DNA from: Alphaproteobacteria bacterium
GTDB taxonomy: Bacteria > Pseudomonadota > Alphaproteobacteria > MPNO01 > UBA830
Reading direction: 5' to 3'
Length of the DNA stretch: 64,000 nt
Assembly: GCA_022822405.1 (NCBI GenBank)
Contig: JAJEBT010000097.1
Coordinates: 37,850 to 101,849, forward strand
Position numbers and translations under genes: made by a program. Positions within the stretch are counted from its first letter, which is position 1, and each line of letters opens with the position of its first letter. Below the pieces are notes generated by a model. It was not told where the DNA came from, did not search any database, and saw nothing but the letters and a program-made list of their open reading frames with translations. Shown here in pieces: positions 42,414-52,476 of this stretch.

Positions 42414-43781
42414 ATGATCGATCTTATGTCTATCGCGCGCACCGAGGCCGAGGGTGGAGACCTGTTCGGCATCTTCGAAGGCATGTTTGCGCCTGCGGAT
42501 GTCAGGCCCACGGGCCATCCGGATGCGGTTGTCTGGAAGGGTGGCAATCACGACGGCACTCTCAACCCTGTCGCCCATTGCCTGACCGACGCCTACGCGC
42601 TTCTCGGTACGCTGGCCGCCATCGATATTCTCGACCTTCCGTTCTACGCGGTTCCGATGTGGTCGCAGTACCGCCATGACAAGGAACTCAAGCCTCTTGC
42701 CTGGTTCGGAAACATGCCCTGCACGTCCATCAAGTGGTCGACGGCGGGCGATGCGTATGTCGATGACGGCAAGGGTGGCAAGGTCGTCGTCATGGGCAAG
42801 TCGGGGAATGCGCCGCTCAGAACCCAGGCCGGTGTGTACTGCAATGTCCGCCCCTACGGTCCGATCACCGTTGTGCGCTGCATGCCGTGCCTGCCCTATT
42901 CGCAGAACCGGGCCGTGTTCGATGTCAACGAGGATGGCGTCATTCACTCCGAGATGAACACGCCGGGCGTCCAGCTTGCCTATGCGAACCGGTTGTTCCT
43001 CAGGATGGTTCACGAGACCGGAGCGATCGGCCGCGTCGCGACCAAGCCTACCCAGGCCATGGAAGATGGTATCAACGCGGGCCTGCATTCTTGGCTGCTT
43101 CGGGGAACCAAGTTCGAGGTTGGACGCCGCTACGCGGTCGATCCCTACGAGGAGCACAAGGAACGGGTCGACCGGATAATCGCGCTGTTGCCGGCCGATT
43201 TCAGGGACGGCATGGACCAGTGGGGCGGCCGCATAGAGCAGCACATCTCGGATACGAATTACGGTCTGCTGCTATGGGACCTGATAGAGCAGCAGGACTG
43301 CATCGTGCTCGCGACGGATCTCGACGGCGACCGGCTGACCGACTTGTTGGCCGATGTCTCGGATCCGCTCCGCGCCTATGGCGGGCGGGTTGCGAAGCAT
43401 CTGGGCGCCGAAATCGACATGGACGCCGCTTGGCGTGAAATGGGCTACACCACCGGCAACGGCCGCGACATGACGTCGGTCATGCACCGGATGTCAGGAC
43501 CGCCGATTCACGAACAAACCCTCGGTTCGGCGGACGCCATGCTGTTGCGGCTTCTTGACGGCGACGAGTCCATGGGCGGCACAAAGCGTCCCTATGACCC
43601 CAGGATTCACTTCGTTCTGATCCGCGATGCCTATCTTGATGCCAATCCGGACAACGCGGAACTGCGCGGTTGGCTGGATGGCGTCCTGGCCACCTTCGAT
43701 TCGATCTATGGCGGCACACGCCCGGGCTTCCTGGACGGGTACCGCGCATTGAAGGACGCGGTCACGCCCTGGCACGGATAA
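42414..43781 (+). CDS. Protein of unknown function, 455 aa
   Basis: Long uninterrupted ORF downstream of alaS, same strand, codon usage like neighbours; no family recognised. Confidence 0.8.
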   Translation: MIDLMSIARTEAEGGDLFGIFEGMFAPADVRPTGHPDAVVWKGGNHDGTLNPVAHCLTDAYALLGTLAAIDILDLPFYAVPMWSQYRHDKELKPLAWFGNMPCTSIKWSTAGDAYVDDGKGGKVVVMGKSGNAPLRTQAGVYCNVRPYGPITVVRCMPCLPYSQNRAVFDVNEDGVIHSEMNTPGVQLAYANRLFLRMVHETGAIGRVATKPTQAMEDGINAGLHSWLLRGTKFEVGRRYAVDPYEEHKERVDRIIALLPADFRDGMDQWGGRIEQHISDTNYGLLLWDLIEQQDCIVLATDLDGDRLTDLLADVSDPLRAYGGRVAKHLGAEIDMDAAWREMGYTTGNGRDMTSVMHRMSGPPIHEQTLGSADAMLLRLLDGDESMGGTKRPYDPRIHFVLIRDAYLDANPDNAELRGWLDGVLATFDSIYGGTRPGFLDGYRALKDAVTPWHG

Positions 43782-43802
43782 ATCGCCACCGTGAGCTCCG
43801 CT

Positions 43803-44360
43803 TCAGCGCTGCGCAGTCAGAAGATCGAGTACCGCTTGCGGGCTGTCTGCAAGGTGAAACAGGTTGTCCATCCGGCTGTGCGCGAAACCGTTGCTGACAA
43901 TGCTGTCGAAGACGGTCCGGAAGGGTGCCCAGTAGTCCTGGACATTGACTAGCAGCACCGGCTTCCGGTGGCGGCCGAGCTGCCGCCAGGTGATCATTTC
44001 CAGGGTCTCGTCGAGGGTGCCGATGCCGCCCGGCAGGGCAATGAAGGCATCGGACATGTCGAACATCATGCGTTTTCGTTCGTGCATGCCGGCGACGACA
44101 TGCAGTTCGGTAAGCTCCTCGTTCGCAAGTTCCTGTTCATAGAGAAAACCGGGAATGATACCCACGACATGACCCCCGGCGGCAAGCGCAGCCTTGGAAA
44201 CGCTTCCCATCAGCCCCTTGCTGCCACCGCCGAACACCAGCCGCATGCCGGCCTTGGCGATGCGGGTGCCGAGATCGGCAGCCGCGTCAACGAAAACCTC
44301 GTCCTTGCCCGCGGCGGCGCCACAGAACACGCAGACGGAACTGACCCCGGATGGTGCCAT
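43803..44360 (-). CDS. LOG family protein (TIGR00730-type; cytokinin riboside 5'-monophosphate phosphoribohydrolase-like)
   Basis: VCVFCGAAAGKDEVF; LVFGGGSKGLMGSVSKAALAAGGHVVGIIPGFL; ALPGGIGTLDETLEMITWRQLG. Confidence 0.93.
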   Translation of the reverse strand: MAPSGVSSVCVFCGAAAGKDEVFVDAAADLGTRIAKAGMRLVFGGGSKGLMGSVSKAALAAGGHVVGIIPGFLYEQELANEELTELHVVAGMHERKRMMFDMSDAFIALPGGIGTLDETLEMITWRQLGRHRKPVLLVNVQDYWAPFRTVFDSIVSNGFAHSRMDNLFHLADSPQAVLDLLTAQR

Positions 44361-44598
44361 TGAAAGATCCTTTTCTGGTCGGAATGCGCGGGAAGCGTGT
44401 CCGGGACGGCCGATGCGGGCAACAGGTCCGGACCGGATCCTGGCGGGAAGGTAGCGGATTCCAGGATGCGAATGAAGGTCTGGCAGATCGCGGCATGCAG
44501 GGCGGATCCTTGAATTCGCGGCGATAATCCGGCGTGATCGACTATGGTGCCGCTGCTGCTCCGGATCCGCGCCGACGGTTGCCAAACGCGGGCTTTGC

Positions 44599-46188
44599 TC
44601 AGGCGGTCCCCGGCGCGCCAGCGTCCGCCAGCCACCGTTCCCGCAGACGGTCGCGAAGTATCTTGCCGCGATCCGACCTTGGCAGTTCGTCGACGAAGTA
44701 GAGCTGCTTCGGGCATTTGGCTTCGGGCAGGCTCTGCCTGCACCACGCTCTGGCGTCGGACGCGGAAAAGGTCTCGCCTGGCCTGACCGCGATATAGGCG
44801 ACTACTTCTTCGCCATAGATGTCGTGCGGCACCCCGACCGCGGCTGCTTCGAGCACCTTCGGATGCCTGAGCAGCACGTTGTCGATCTCGACCGGCGCGA
44901 TGTTCACGCCGCCGCGAATGATCAGATCCTTGAGTCGGCCGACAACGGTGACGAAGCCGTCGTTGTCCATGATGCCGACATCGCCGGTGGATATGCGCCC
45001 GCCGTTGCGTGGTTCGTATTGGCCCTCGGGCGATATCGTGGCGCTGCAGGCCTGCGGGCCACCAACCGTGATTTCTCCCTCCACCCCAGCCGAACAGCGG
45101 TTGCCGGAGGCATCTACGATCTCCAGTTCCTGATGCTTGGCCGGCGGTCCGACCGTTCCCATCCGTTTTCGGTAATGGCGGTTGCCGCAGATCCATCCGG
45201 CTTCCGACATCCCATAGAGCTGCAGCAAGGTGATGTCGTACATCTGCTCGAAATTCTCCCACTGGTCGGGAGAGAGTGGAGCAGTCGAGCAGGTCATCAG
45301 CCTGAGCGAGGGGACGTCCCGCTCTTCTTCGGGCGGCGGTTCGTTCAGCAGCATGTTGACGACAGTGGGAACGCCAACGGAATAGGTGATCTGGTGATCG
45401 CGGATCCAGCCAAAGAACCGCGAGCGCGAGAACCGCTTGGCGATGTGCATGGTGAGGCCGAGCTGCAGCCAGGGCATGAAGCTGAGTATCTGCGCCGAGT
45501 TCCAGCCGAAGGAGCGGTATTCCAGGGTCCGGTCGTCTTCGGTCAACCCGACCATATCGATCGAGGACAGTCCGCTCAGCCAGTAGGACATGTGATTGTA
45601 GACGACGCTCTTGGGTTTGGCGGACGTTCCCGACGTGCAGAAGATGCAGGCAAGATCCTCGGGGCCGTTCTCGCCCGGTATATCCCGCCCGGTGCCGTCG
45701 GGACAGGACGTAATCCTTGAGAAAAACGCGTCCGTCGAATTGCCGTGTTCGGTCCAATCTCCGAAGCGAACCACGTCGGTCCCGCTGTTTCCGACCATGC
45801 GCGAACTGTTGAGATCCTGATGGCACATAATCAGCTTGGGCTCGATCTGCTCGAGCAGTTCGGCGAGATGACTCTCGTTCAGTTCGACGTTGAGCGGACA
45901 GACCGCTGCGCCAAGCCGCCAGATTCCCATCCAGATGATGAGTTTCTCGATGACTTCATCCGACAGGAGAGCAACCTTGTCGCCAGGTTTGATGCCGCGA
46001 TCGGTAAGGTGCTGCGCGATCCTGTCTGCCTCGGCGGCAAGCCGGCCCCACGAGATCTGCCGGCAATCTTGGTCGAGGTCGACTATCGCGGTCTTGGCGG
46101 CGTCGCGTTCCTGCCACTTGCGGAGCAACGTCCGCGTCGATTCGAAGGGCAGGCTCAGCTCGGGCTGGTTCGACATGTCAATCGTCAT
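44599..46188 (-). CDS. AMP-binding adenylate-forming enzyme (acyl-CoA synthetase-like)
   Basis: IFCTSGTSAKPKSVVYNHMS; LYGMSEAGWICGNRHYRKRMGTVGPP; ISTGDVGIMDNDGFVTVVGRLKDLIIRGG. Confidence 0.9.
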   Translation of the reverse strand: MTIDMSNQPELSLPFESTRTLLRKWQERDAAKTAIVDLDQDCRQISWGRLAAEADRIAQHLTDRGIKPGDKVALLSDEVIEKLIIWMGIWRLGAAVCPLNVELNESHLAELLEQIEPKLIMCHQDLNSSRMVGNSGTDVVRFGDWTEHGNSTDAFFSRITSCPDGTGRDIPGENGPEDLACIFCTSGTSAKPKSVVYNHMSYWLSGLSSIDMVGLTEDDRTLEYRSFGWNSAQILSFMPWLQLGLTMHIAKRFSRSRFFGWIRDHQITYSVGVPTVVNMLLNEPPPEEERDVPSLRLMTCSTAPLSPDQWENFEQMYDITLLQLYGMSEAGWICGNRHYRKRMGTVGPPAKHQELEIVDASGNRCSAGVEGEITVGGPQACSATISPEGQYEPRNGGRISTGDVGIMDNDGFVTVVGRLKDLIIRGGVNIAPVEIDNVLLRHPKVLEAAAVGVPHDIYGEEVVAYIAVRPGETFSASDARAWCRQSLPEAKCPKQLYFVDELPRSDRGKILRDRLRERWLADAGAPGTA

Positions 46189-46292
46189 GGGACTTTCCGA
46201 TGTTTTGTCAGTGTTCTTGATGGTGCTCGGAGGCGTCGCGCAATACATAGCGATCCGGTCCGCAAGACGTCAATAATCCGTGGCCGCGGAAG

Positions 46293-47063
46293 TCAGAGGG
46301 ACAGTCCCGCATCTCCGGCGGCGCTCCACAACAGCCGCAGGGCTAGCAGGGTTAGGGTGATCTGGAATACCCGCCGAAAGACTCGCTCCGGCATCCGGTT
46401 CAGGAGTTTTACGCCGATCCAGTTGCCGACAAAGCTCATCGCTATCATCGCTGCGAGCAGCGGAAGATAGTCGAAAAATGCGAATCCGAGAATGCCGAAG
46501 ACCACTACCTTGAGCAGGTGGACGAACATCATGATCGCAGCATGAGTGGCGACGAAGATGCGGCGGTCGTCGCTCACGCCGCGCACCCAGGGGGCGAGAA
46601 GCGTGCCCGTCGCTCCCACGAACATGGAAATCAGGCCGCCGGCGAGGCCGAGAACGACAAAGCGCCGGCGGGATGGCGCTCCGGCGGTAATGCGTGGCGC
46701 CCAGGTGACATAGAGAAGAAATGCGCCAAGCACCGCCTGCAGAACCGCGGGCGGAAGGGATACGACTATGCTTCCGCCAGCCGACCCACCGACCAGGGCA
46801 CCAGCTGCGAAGGGCAGAATGGTGCGGTAAATCACGAGGCGGCGCATGATCAGGATGCGAGTGAAGTTGGTACCTGCCTGAACAGCGCCGTGCAGGGGGA
46901 TCAGCGCCGCAGCCGGAAGCACCATCGCCATCGTGCCGATCATCAGTATGCCGCCGCCAAGCCCCGCAACCACACCAAATGCCGCGGTGAAGGCGGCGAG
47001 CAGGGTGAATCCGATGAACACCCAGCCGTCGATTTCCGGAGTAATGGACAGAAATTCGATCAT
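46293..47063 (-). CDS. Sulfite exporter TauE/SafE family membrane protein
   Basis: FGVVAGLGGGILMIGTMAMVLPAAALIPLHGAVQAGTNFTRILI; multiple hydrophobic segments; LGLAGGLISMFVGATGTLLAPW. Confidence 0.87.
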   Translation of the reverse strand: MIEFLSITPEIDGWVFIGFTLLAAFTAAFGVVAGLGGGILMIGTMAMVLPAAALIPLHGAVQAGTNFTRILIMRRLVIYRTILPFAAGALVGGSAGGSIVVSLPPAVLQAVLGAFLLYVTWAPRITAGAPSRRRFVVLGLAGGLISMFVGATGTLLAPWVRGVSDDRRIFVATHAAIMMFVHLLKVVVFGILGFAFFDYLPLLAAMIAMSFVGNWIGVKLLNRMPERVFRRVFQITLTLLALRLLWSAAGDAGLSL

Positions 47064-47402
47064 TCAGGGACCGGGGCATGGCGGTTGCATCGCTGCGCGG
47101 GGTTTGTGCGGAGGCTGCCGAAGGTTGTGAGCGACGTGCACGCGCGGCGGGTTGCGGACGGGATCGTGGGTGCGAAACGCCAGTCTAGTCGAAGAGGCTC
47201 TCGGCTGGAAGCCTCCGGAAGGCGCGGGAAGCAGCGGACAGGACTTCCGGCTGCATCTCCCTGCGCCGGATCGGAGGATCTGGTGTCAGGTGGACCCCTC
47301 TGGCGGGACCGGATTTGACGGCATTTGCGACTTGTCTATTGTCGTTGCGCCATAGCGCGGAAACAACCGTGGAGGGGCAGGCCGCGCGCCGGGGGTGCAT
47401 TG

Positions 47403-49013
47403 GCCGGAGGGAGTTTCACAGTGGAATTTACGAGAGTTCCGGCCGTCATTCCCAATCCGAACCGCCAGATGCCTCTGGCGGCAATCGTCGAGTTTGCCAC
47501 CGACATTCCATCGCACGCGGTCATTCGCCTTGTCGACGACAAGTACACCCGGCAGATTGAAAGCGATTCGGATTCCGGAGGGAGGTACAGAATTCCGGTC
47601 ACCGGTCTCCGTTTCGGCACGGTCTATGACATTGCCGTGACCGTAGAGGCGGTCGAAGGCACGGAGCGGCTCACGGCCGGTTCCCTGACCTTTGCCACCC
47701 CGGTACTGCCAAAGGAATTTCCGCCGGTGAAACTCCGCTCCTGCCTCCCCGAACGGCGCGAGCCGGGTGCGATGATGTTCAATGTCCGTTATAGCCCGTC
47801 TTCGGAACATCGTCCCGGCTTCGGGCTCATGATTGCCGTGGACAAGTTCGGCGAGATTGTCTGGAGCTACCAGCTCGACGAGGCCGCTGGTGATATCAGA
47901 CGGCTAGCCAACGGCAACATTCTCTTCATGACCGACGGTCGGCTACGCGAGATCGATCTTTTGGGCAACACGGTGGGAGACTGGCATGCGGCCGAGCGCT
48001 GGAAGGATCGCCGCCCGCCCGCAGGCTCGGTCGCGGTCGAGACGAACATGTTCCACCATGCGGCGATCGAGTTGCCGTCAGGAAACCTGGCCGCTTGCAG
48101 CATGGAGATTCGCGACATAGATGACTTTCCGGCTTCCGATGAGGATCCGGAAGCGGGTGTGGCACCTGCTCGGGTCGTCGGTGACGTGATCGTGGAATTC
48201 TCGCGCGATGGGGCGGTAGTCAACCGCTATTCGCTTCTCGATCTGCTGGATCCGCATCGCATCTGCTATGGCAGCCTCAGCAGGTATTGGGTAAGCCGCG
48301 GGTATCCTGACACCTATGACTGGAGCCACACGAACAGTCTGGCGTACGATCCCGCGGACGACAGTTTCGTGGCGTCGCTGCGGCATCAGGATTGTCTCGT
48401 CAAGATCGACCGATCCAGCGGCACGGTGAAATGGATACTAGGAAGCCATGCGAACTGGCGGGCGCCATGGAAGGACAACCTCCTCACGGCCGGGCCGGGT
48501 CTGGAGTGGCAGTATCATCAGCATGACTGTTCGGTGACCGGGGATGGGACCGTGATGTGCTTCGATAACGGCAACCACCGTGCCTGTCCATTCGACGAGA
48601 AGACGGCACCTCCCGAGAACTACAGCCGTGCCGTCGAGTTTGCCGTCGACGCGCCGGCGGGAACGGTTCGCCAGATGTGGGAGTGGGGCCAACGCGACCA
48701 CGATGTCTTCTCGACCTTCCAGAGCGGCGCCTGCCGCTTGCCCGCTTCCGGAAATACCTTCATCACCTATGGCGGAATCTGCTCCGTCGACGGCGTACCG
48801 GCGGAAAACCCCTTCACCTCGCACTGCATGGCGCGATGGATCGAGGTTACGCCCGGGACGCCCGGCGAAATGGTGTTCGAGATGATCGTTGAAGACGAGT
48901 CTGCCGAGGATCCAGTTGCCTGGTCATCGTTCCGGGCGGAACATTTCCCGGACCTGGGCGCAGGTGTAACGCTTTTCCAAAGCCCGGGGCGCGGCGAAGG
49001 TGCAGAATCATGA
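47403..49013 (+). CDS. Arylsulfotransferase (ASST) family protein with N-terminal Ig-like domain
   Basis: YDWSHTNSLAYDPADDSFVASLRHQDCLVKIDRSSGTVKWILGSHANWRAPW..HDCSVTGDGTVMCFDNGNHR; ASST-type repeats; start uncertain (ORF opens 47325). Confidence 0.82.
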   Translation, partial: AGGSFTVEFTRVPAVIPNPNRQMPLAAIVEFATDIPSHAVIRLVDDKYTRQIESDSDSGGRYRIPVTGLRFGTVYDIAVTVEAVEGTERLTAGSLTFATPVLPKEFPPVKLRSCLPERREPGAMMFNVRYSPSSEHRPGFGLMIAVDKFGEIVWSYQLDEAAGDIRRLANGNILFMTDGRLREIDLLGNTVGDWHAAERWKDRRPPAGSVAVETNMFHHAAIELPSGNLAACSMEIRDIDDFPASDEDPEAGVAPARVVGDVIVEFSRDGAVVNRYSLLDLLDPHRICYGSLSRYWVSRGYPDTYDWSHTNSLAYDPADDSFVASLRHQDCLVKIDRSSGTVKWILGSHANWRAPWKDNLLTAGPGLEWQYHQHDCSVTGDGTVMCFDNGNHRACPFDEKTAPPENYSRAVEFAVDAPAGTVRQMWEWGQRDHDVFSTFQSGACRLPASGNTFITYGGICSVDGVPAENPFTSHCMARWIEVTPGTPGEMVFEMIVEDESAEDPVAWSSFRAEHFPDLGAGVTLFQSPGRGEGAES

Positions 49014-50233
49014 CAGGCGGGCTCGGGCCTCTCTCCGGCATTACGGTGCTCGACCTGACTCGCGTGCTCGCCGGGCCAACATGTACCCAGATGCTCGGAG
49101 ATCTCGGCGCGGAAGTGATCAAGGTCGAGCGCCCGGGCAGCGGGGATGATACGCGCAAGTTCGCTCCGCCCTTCGTACAGGATGGTGAGGGCCGGGACAC
49201 CGGTGAAAGCGCCTACTACATGGGCGCGAACCGGAACAAGAAGTCCATTGCGCTTGACATCGCGCGGCCGGAGGGCGCCGAAATCGTTCGCCGCTTGGCG
49301 GCCGGGGCCCAGTGCGTGGTGGAGAACTTCAAGACCGGCAATCTCGCCAGGTACGGTCTCGGTTACGAGGACCTGAAGGAGGAGAATCCCGGCCTTGTCT
49401 ACTGTTCGGTGACCGGGTTCGGCCAGACGGGACCTTACGCGCCGCGTCCGGGCTACGATTTCCTGCTGCAGGGAATGGGCGGGTTGATGTCGATTACCGG
49501 TGAAGTCGACGGCGAACCCCAGAAGGTGGGCGTCCCCATTGCCGATCTGATGGCCGGGATGTATGCGGCGGTGGCGATCTGCGCGGCATTGCGTCATGCC
49601 GCTGTGTCCGGTGAAGGCCAGTATATCGACATTGGCATGATGGATACGACCGTTGCCATGCTGGCCAACGCGGGAATGAACTACCTGCATGGCGGCTCGT
49701 TGGGCCGGCTGGGCAATGCCCACCCCAACATCGTTCCCTATCAGCCGTTCCGGACGGCTGACGGATACATCATCGTCGCGATCGGAAATGACGGGCAGTT
49801 CCAGAGGTTCTGCGATCTTGCAGGCCGCGCCGACCTTGCCCGGGATCCGGACTACGCGACCAACGATTCACGGGTCCGGAACCGCCAGTCTCTCCTGCCG
49901 GTGCTGCGCGAGATCTTTGCCGGCCGGCCTTCCGCAGAGTGGCTGAGCGGCCTTGAGGAACGAAACATCGGCTGCGGTCCGATCAACGACCTCGAAGATG
50001 TCTTCGACGACCCTCACGTCCGGGCGCGAGAAATGGTGGTCAGCATGGATCATCCTCTCGGCGGCAGTGGCGGTGTGGCATTGATAGGAAGCCCGATGCG
50101 GCTTTCCGGCACCCCGGTCGAATACCGGTATGCCCCGCCAATGCTCGGCGAGCATACGGAGGCGGTGCTCCGCGAGCAGCTTGGGCTCCGCGACGATGAC
50201 CTCGAAGCCCTGCGTCGGCAGGATGTGATCTGA
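49010..50233 (+). CDS. CaiB/BaiF family CoA-transferase
   Basis: GPLSGITVLDLTRVLAGPTCTQMLGDLGAEVIKVERPGSGDDTR; GANRNKKSIALDI; ATGA overlap with preceding gene. Confidence 0.94.
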   Translation: MTGGLGPLSGITVLDLTRVLAGPTCTQMLGDLGAEVIKVERPGSGDDTRKFAPPFVQDGEGRDTGESAYYMGANRNKKSIALDIARPEGAEIVRRLAAGAQCVVENFKTGNLARYGLGYEDLKEENPGLVYCSVTGFGQTGPYAPRPGYDFLLQGMGGLMSITGEVDGEPQKVGVPIADLMAGMYAAVAICAALRHAAVSGEGQYIDIGMMDTTVAMLANAGMNYLHGGSLGRLGNAHPNIVPYQPFRTADGYIIVAIGNDGQFQRFCDLAGRADLARDPDYATNDSRVRNRQSLLPVLREIFAGRPSAEWLSGLEERNIGCGPINDLEDVFDDPHVRAREMVVSMDHPLGGSGGVALIGSPMRLSGTPVEYRYAPPMLGEHTEAVLREQLGLRDDDLEALRRQDVI

Positions 50234-50273
50234 ACGCCCCGGCAACTGCCGCCGTCGCCGAAGCAAGCCGCGC

Positions 50274-50933
50274 ATGACGACACGAAAACGCACGGGAACG
50301 CCCGCCATCGGGGGCAACCCGCCACCCTCGGAGCCCGCCGTCCCGGTCAGCCGCGAGGTTCGGTTGCAATCCCTTGCCGAAACCCTGGCGCATGCTCCCC
50401 TGCCCGACAGCATCAGTGTCTTTGCCTACGGCTCCTTGATATGGAACCCGTGTTTCGAGGTTGCGGACAGTCGCAGCGCGACGCTCGAGGGCTATTGTCG
50501 GCAGTTTTCGATCTGGTCGGTGCATGCTCGCGGCACGCCGGACAAGCCTGGCCTCGGATTCGCGCTCGAGAGATGCGAAGGCGCACGGTGTGAGGGGATG
50601 CTGTTTACCCTGCCTCCCGGTGCAGCCGTGCCGGAACTCGAGCCGCTATGGGAACGTGAGATGTGGACGTCCACCTACCGTCCAGCGTGGGTGGAGGTCA
50701 AGGCTGGGGAGGACCTCGTTCCGGCGCTGACCTTCGTGGCCGCTCCCGAGCATCCGCAATATGCCGGCAACCTCCCGGTGGCCGACGTGGCGGCGTACAT
50801 CGCGTCCGCATCCGGAAAGTTCGGAAGTTGCCGGGACTACCTCGCCCTGACTGTTGACGCCCTGCAGGGCGCCGGCTTCTCTGATCCCGATCTGGAAGCG
50901 CTTCTCGATGCCGTCGACCGGCTTCGCTGTTGA
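50274..50933 (+). CDS. ChaC-like gamma-glutamylcyclotransferase
   Basis: ISVFAYGSLIWNPCFEVADSRSATLEGYCRQFSIWSVHARGTPDKPGLGFALERCEGARCEGMLF. Confidence 0.92.
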   Translation: MTTRKRTGTPAIGGNPPPSEPAVPVSREVRLQSLAETLAHAPLPDSISVFAYGSLIWNPCFEVADSRSATLEGYCRQFSIWSVHARGTPDKPGLGFALERCEGARCEGMLFTLPPGAAVPELEPLWEREMWTSTYRPAWVEVKAGEDLVPALTFVAAPEHPQYAGNLPVADVAAYIASASGKFGSCRDYLALTVDALQGAGFSDPDLEALLDAVDRLRC

Positions 50934-51056
50934 CTGGCAGATTCGCCCCCGGTCGCCGCCGGACCCGGTTTTGTTTGTCATCCGTAGCCTCTGCGCTAGA
51001 CTGCGATCGGCGGCCGTGTCGACGGCTGTTACGGTCCACGACAAGGGAGAACGGCC

Positions 51057-51872
51057 ATGACCGAGATCGGTCACATTGACTACACGACCATCGACGTCGA
51101 CAGGAACGTCAGTTACGAGAGCCTCAGGGATCGTGTGGTCATCATCACCGGCGGTGGGCAAGCGATAGGCAGGGGCTATGCGCACTATTTTGCTGCCCAG
51201 GGCGCCATTCCGGTGGTTGCCGATATCAATGCCGACAACGCTCGCAAGGTCGTTGGCGAAATCGAGGATAACGGTGGCCGCGGGCTCGCTCTCGAAGTCG
51301 ATGTTGCGGTCGAGGGTTCGGCCAACGAGATGGCCGCCGCCACTATGGATGCCTTCGGGCGGATCGACGTGCTGATCAACAACGCCGCTGTGTTTTCCCG
51401 GATCACGATGGCGCCGTTCTGGGAACTGCCGGGCGACGAATGGTTGCGTGCCGTCGACGTCAATGTGAACGGCGCCTTCTGGTGCTCGCGTGCTGTCGTC
51501 CGCCACATGATAGAGGCCCGGTGGGGGCGCATCATCAACGTTTCCTCCGGCACGACGGCGCTCGGCCGCCCGAACTATCTTCATTACATCACCACCAAGT
51601 CGGCGATGATCGGCATGACGCGGTCGATGGCGCGCGAGGTCGGCCCTTACGGGATCACCGTGAACACGTTTTGGCCGGGTGTCATGCAGACTGAAATTGA
51701 GCGGCCCTCCGTTCCGCGTGAGATGTTCGCAAAGTTTACGGATTCCCAGTGCCTGCCGAGACAGGGAACGATCCATGACCTGGCCAAGGCGATGCTGTTC
51801 CTGTGTTCCGACGAGGCAGCCTACATGACCGGGCAGGGGATGATCGTGGATGGCGGAAACAACTTCCTGTGA
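51057..51872 (+). CDS. Short-chain dehydrogenase/reductase (SDR)
   Basis: VVIITGGGQAIGRGYAHYFAAQGAIPVVADINADNARKVV; NNAAV; YITTKSAMIGMTRSMARE. Confidence 0.93.
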   Translation: MTEIGHIDYTTIDVDRNVSYESLRDRVVIITGGGQAIGRGYAHYFAAQGAIPVVADINADNARKVVGEIEDNGGRGLALEVDVAVEGSANEMAAATMDAFGRIDVLINNAAVFSRITMAPFWELPGDEWLRAVDVNVNGAFWCSRAVVRHMIEARWGRIINVSSGTTALGRPNYLHYITTKSAMIGMTRSMAREVGPYGITVNTFWPGVMQTEIERPSVPREMFAKFTDSQCLPRQGTIHDLAKAMLFLCSDEAAYMTGQGMIVDGGNNFL

Positions 51873-52476
51873 TCGCCTGTCGGGGCCGGACTGGGCGCTA
51901 TACTACCGGAAGACAGGACACCGCCCGCCGCGTCCGACCCTGGTCCGGGCTCTCGACAGTTTCGATTTGGAAGGCCGGCCGCGGGACGCCCTGGCTGTCG
52001 ATCTCGGTTGCGGGTCGGGACGCGATACCATCGAGATCCTGCGAAGGGGCTGGCCGGTGCTTGCCGTCGATGCCGCCGAAGAGGCCATTGCGGCGCTTCT
52101 GGCCCGCGATGACCTGCCGCCTGAGGCTGGCATCCGCACGCTCGTCCGCCGTCACGAGGAGTTGGAGATGCCGCGATGCGATCTCGCCAATGCCGGCTTT
52201 TCGCTTCCGCTTTGCCCCAGGCCGGCCTTTCCGGCTGTGTGGTGCAAGATCGTCACAGCGCTGCGCTCCGGCGGCCGCTTTTCCGGCCAGTTCTTCGGCG
52301 AGCGGGACAGTTGGTCGGGCAATCCGTCCATGACCCATCTTTCCCGTTCCGAGGCAGAGCGATTCCTGTCGGATCTTGAAATCGAGCAATTCGAGGAAGA
52401 GGAGGATGACAGCGTGACGCCGCGCGGCGAATTCAAGCACTGGCACATCTTTCATATCGTCGGGCGCAAGCCGTGA
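51850..52476 (+). CDS. Class I SAM-dependent methyltransferase
   Basis: ALAVDLGCGSGRDTIEILRRGWPVLAVDAAEEAI; start overlaps SDR stop by 23 nt. Confidence 0.82.
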   Translation: MAETTSCDRLSGPDWALYYRKTGHRPPRPTLVRALDSFDLEGRPRDALAVDLGCGSGRDTIEILRRGWPVLAVDAAEEAIAALLARDDLPPEAGIRTLVRRHEELEMPRCDLANAGFSLPLCPRPAFPAVWCKIVTALRSGGRFSGQFFGERDSWSGNPSMTHLSRSEAERFLSDLEIEQFEEEEDDSVTPRGEFKHWHIFHIVGRKP

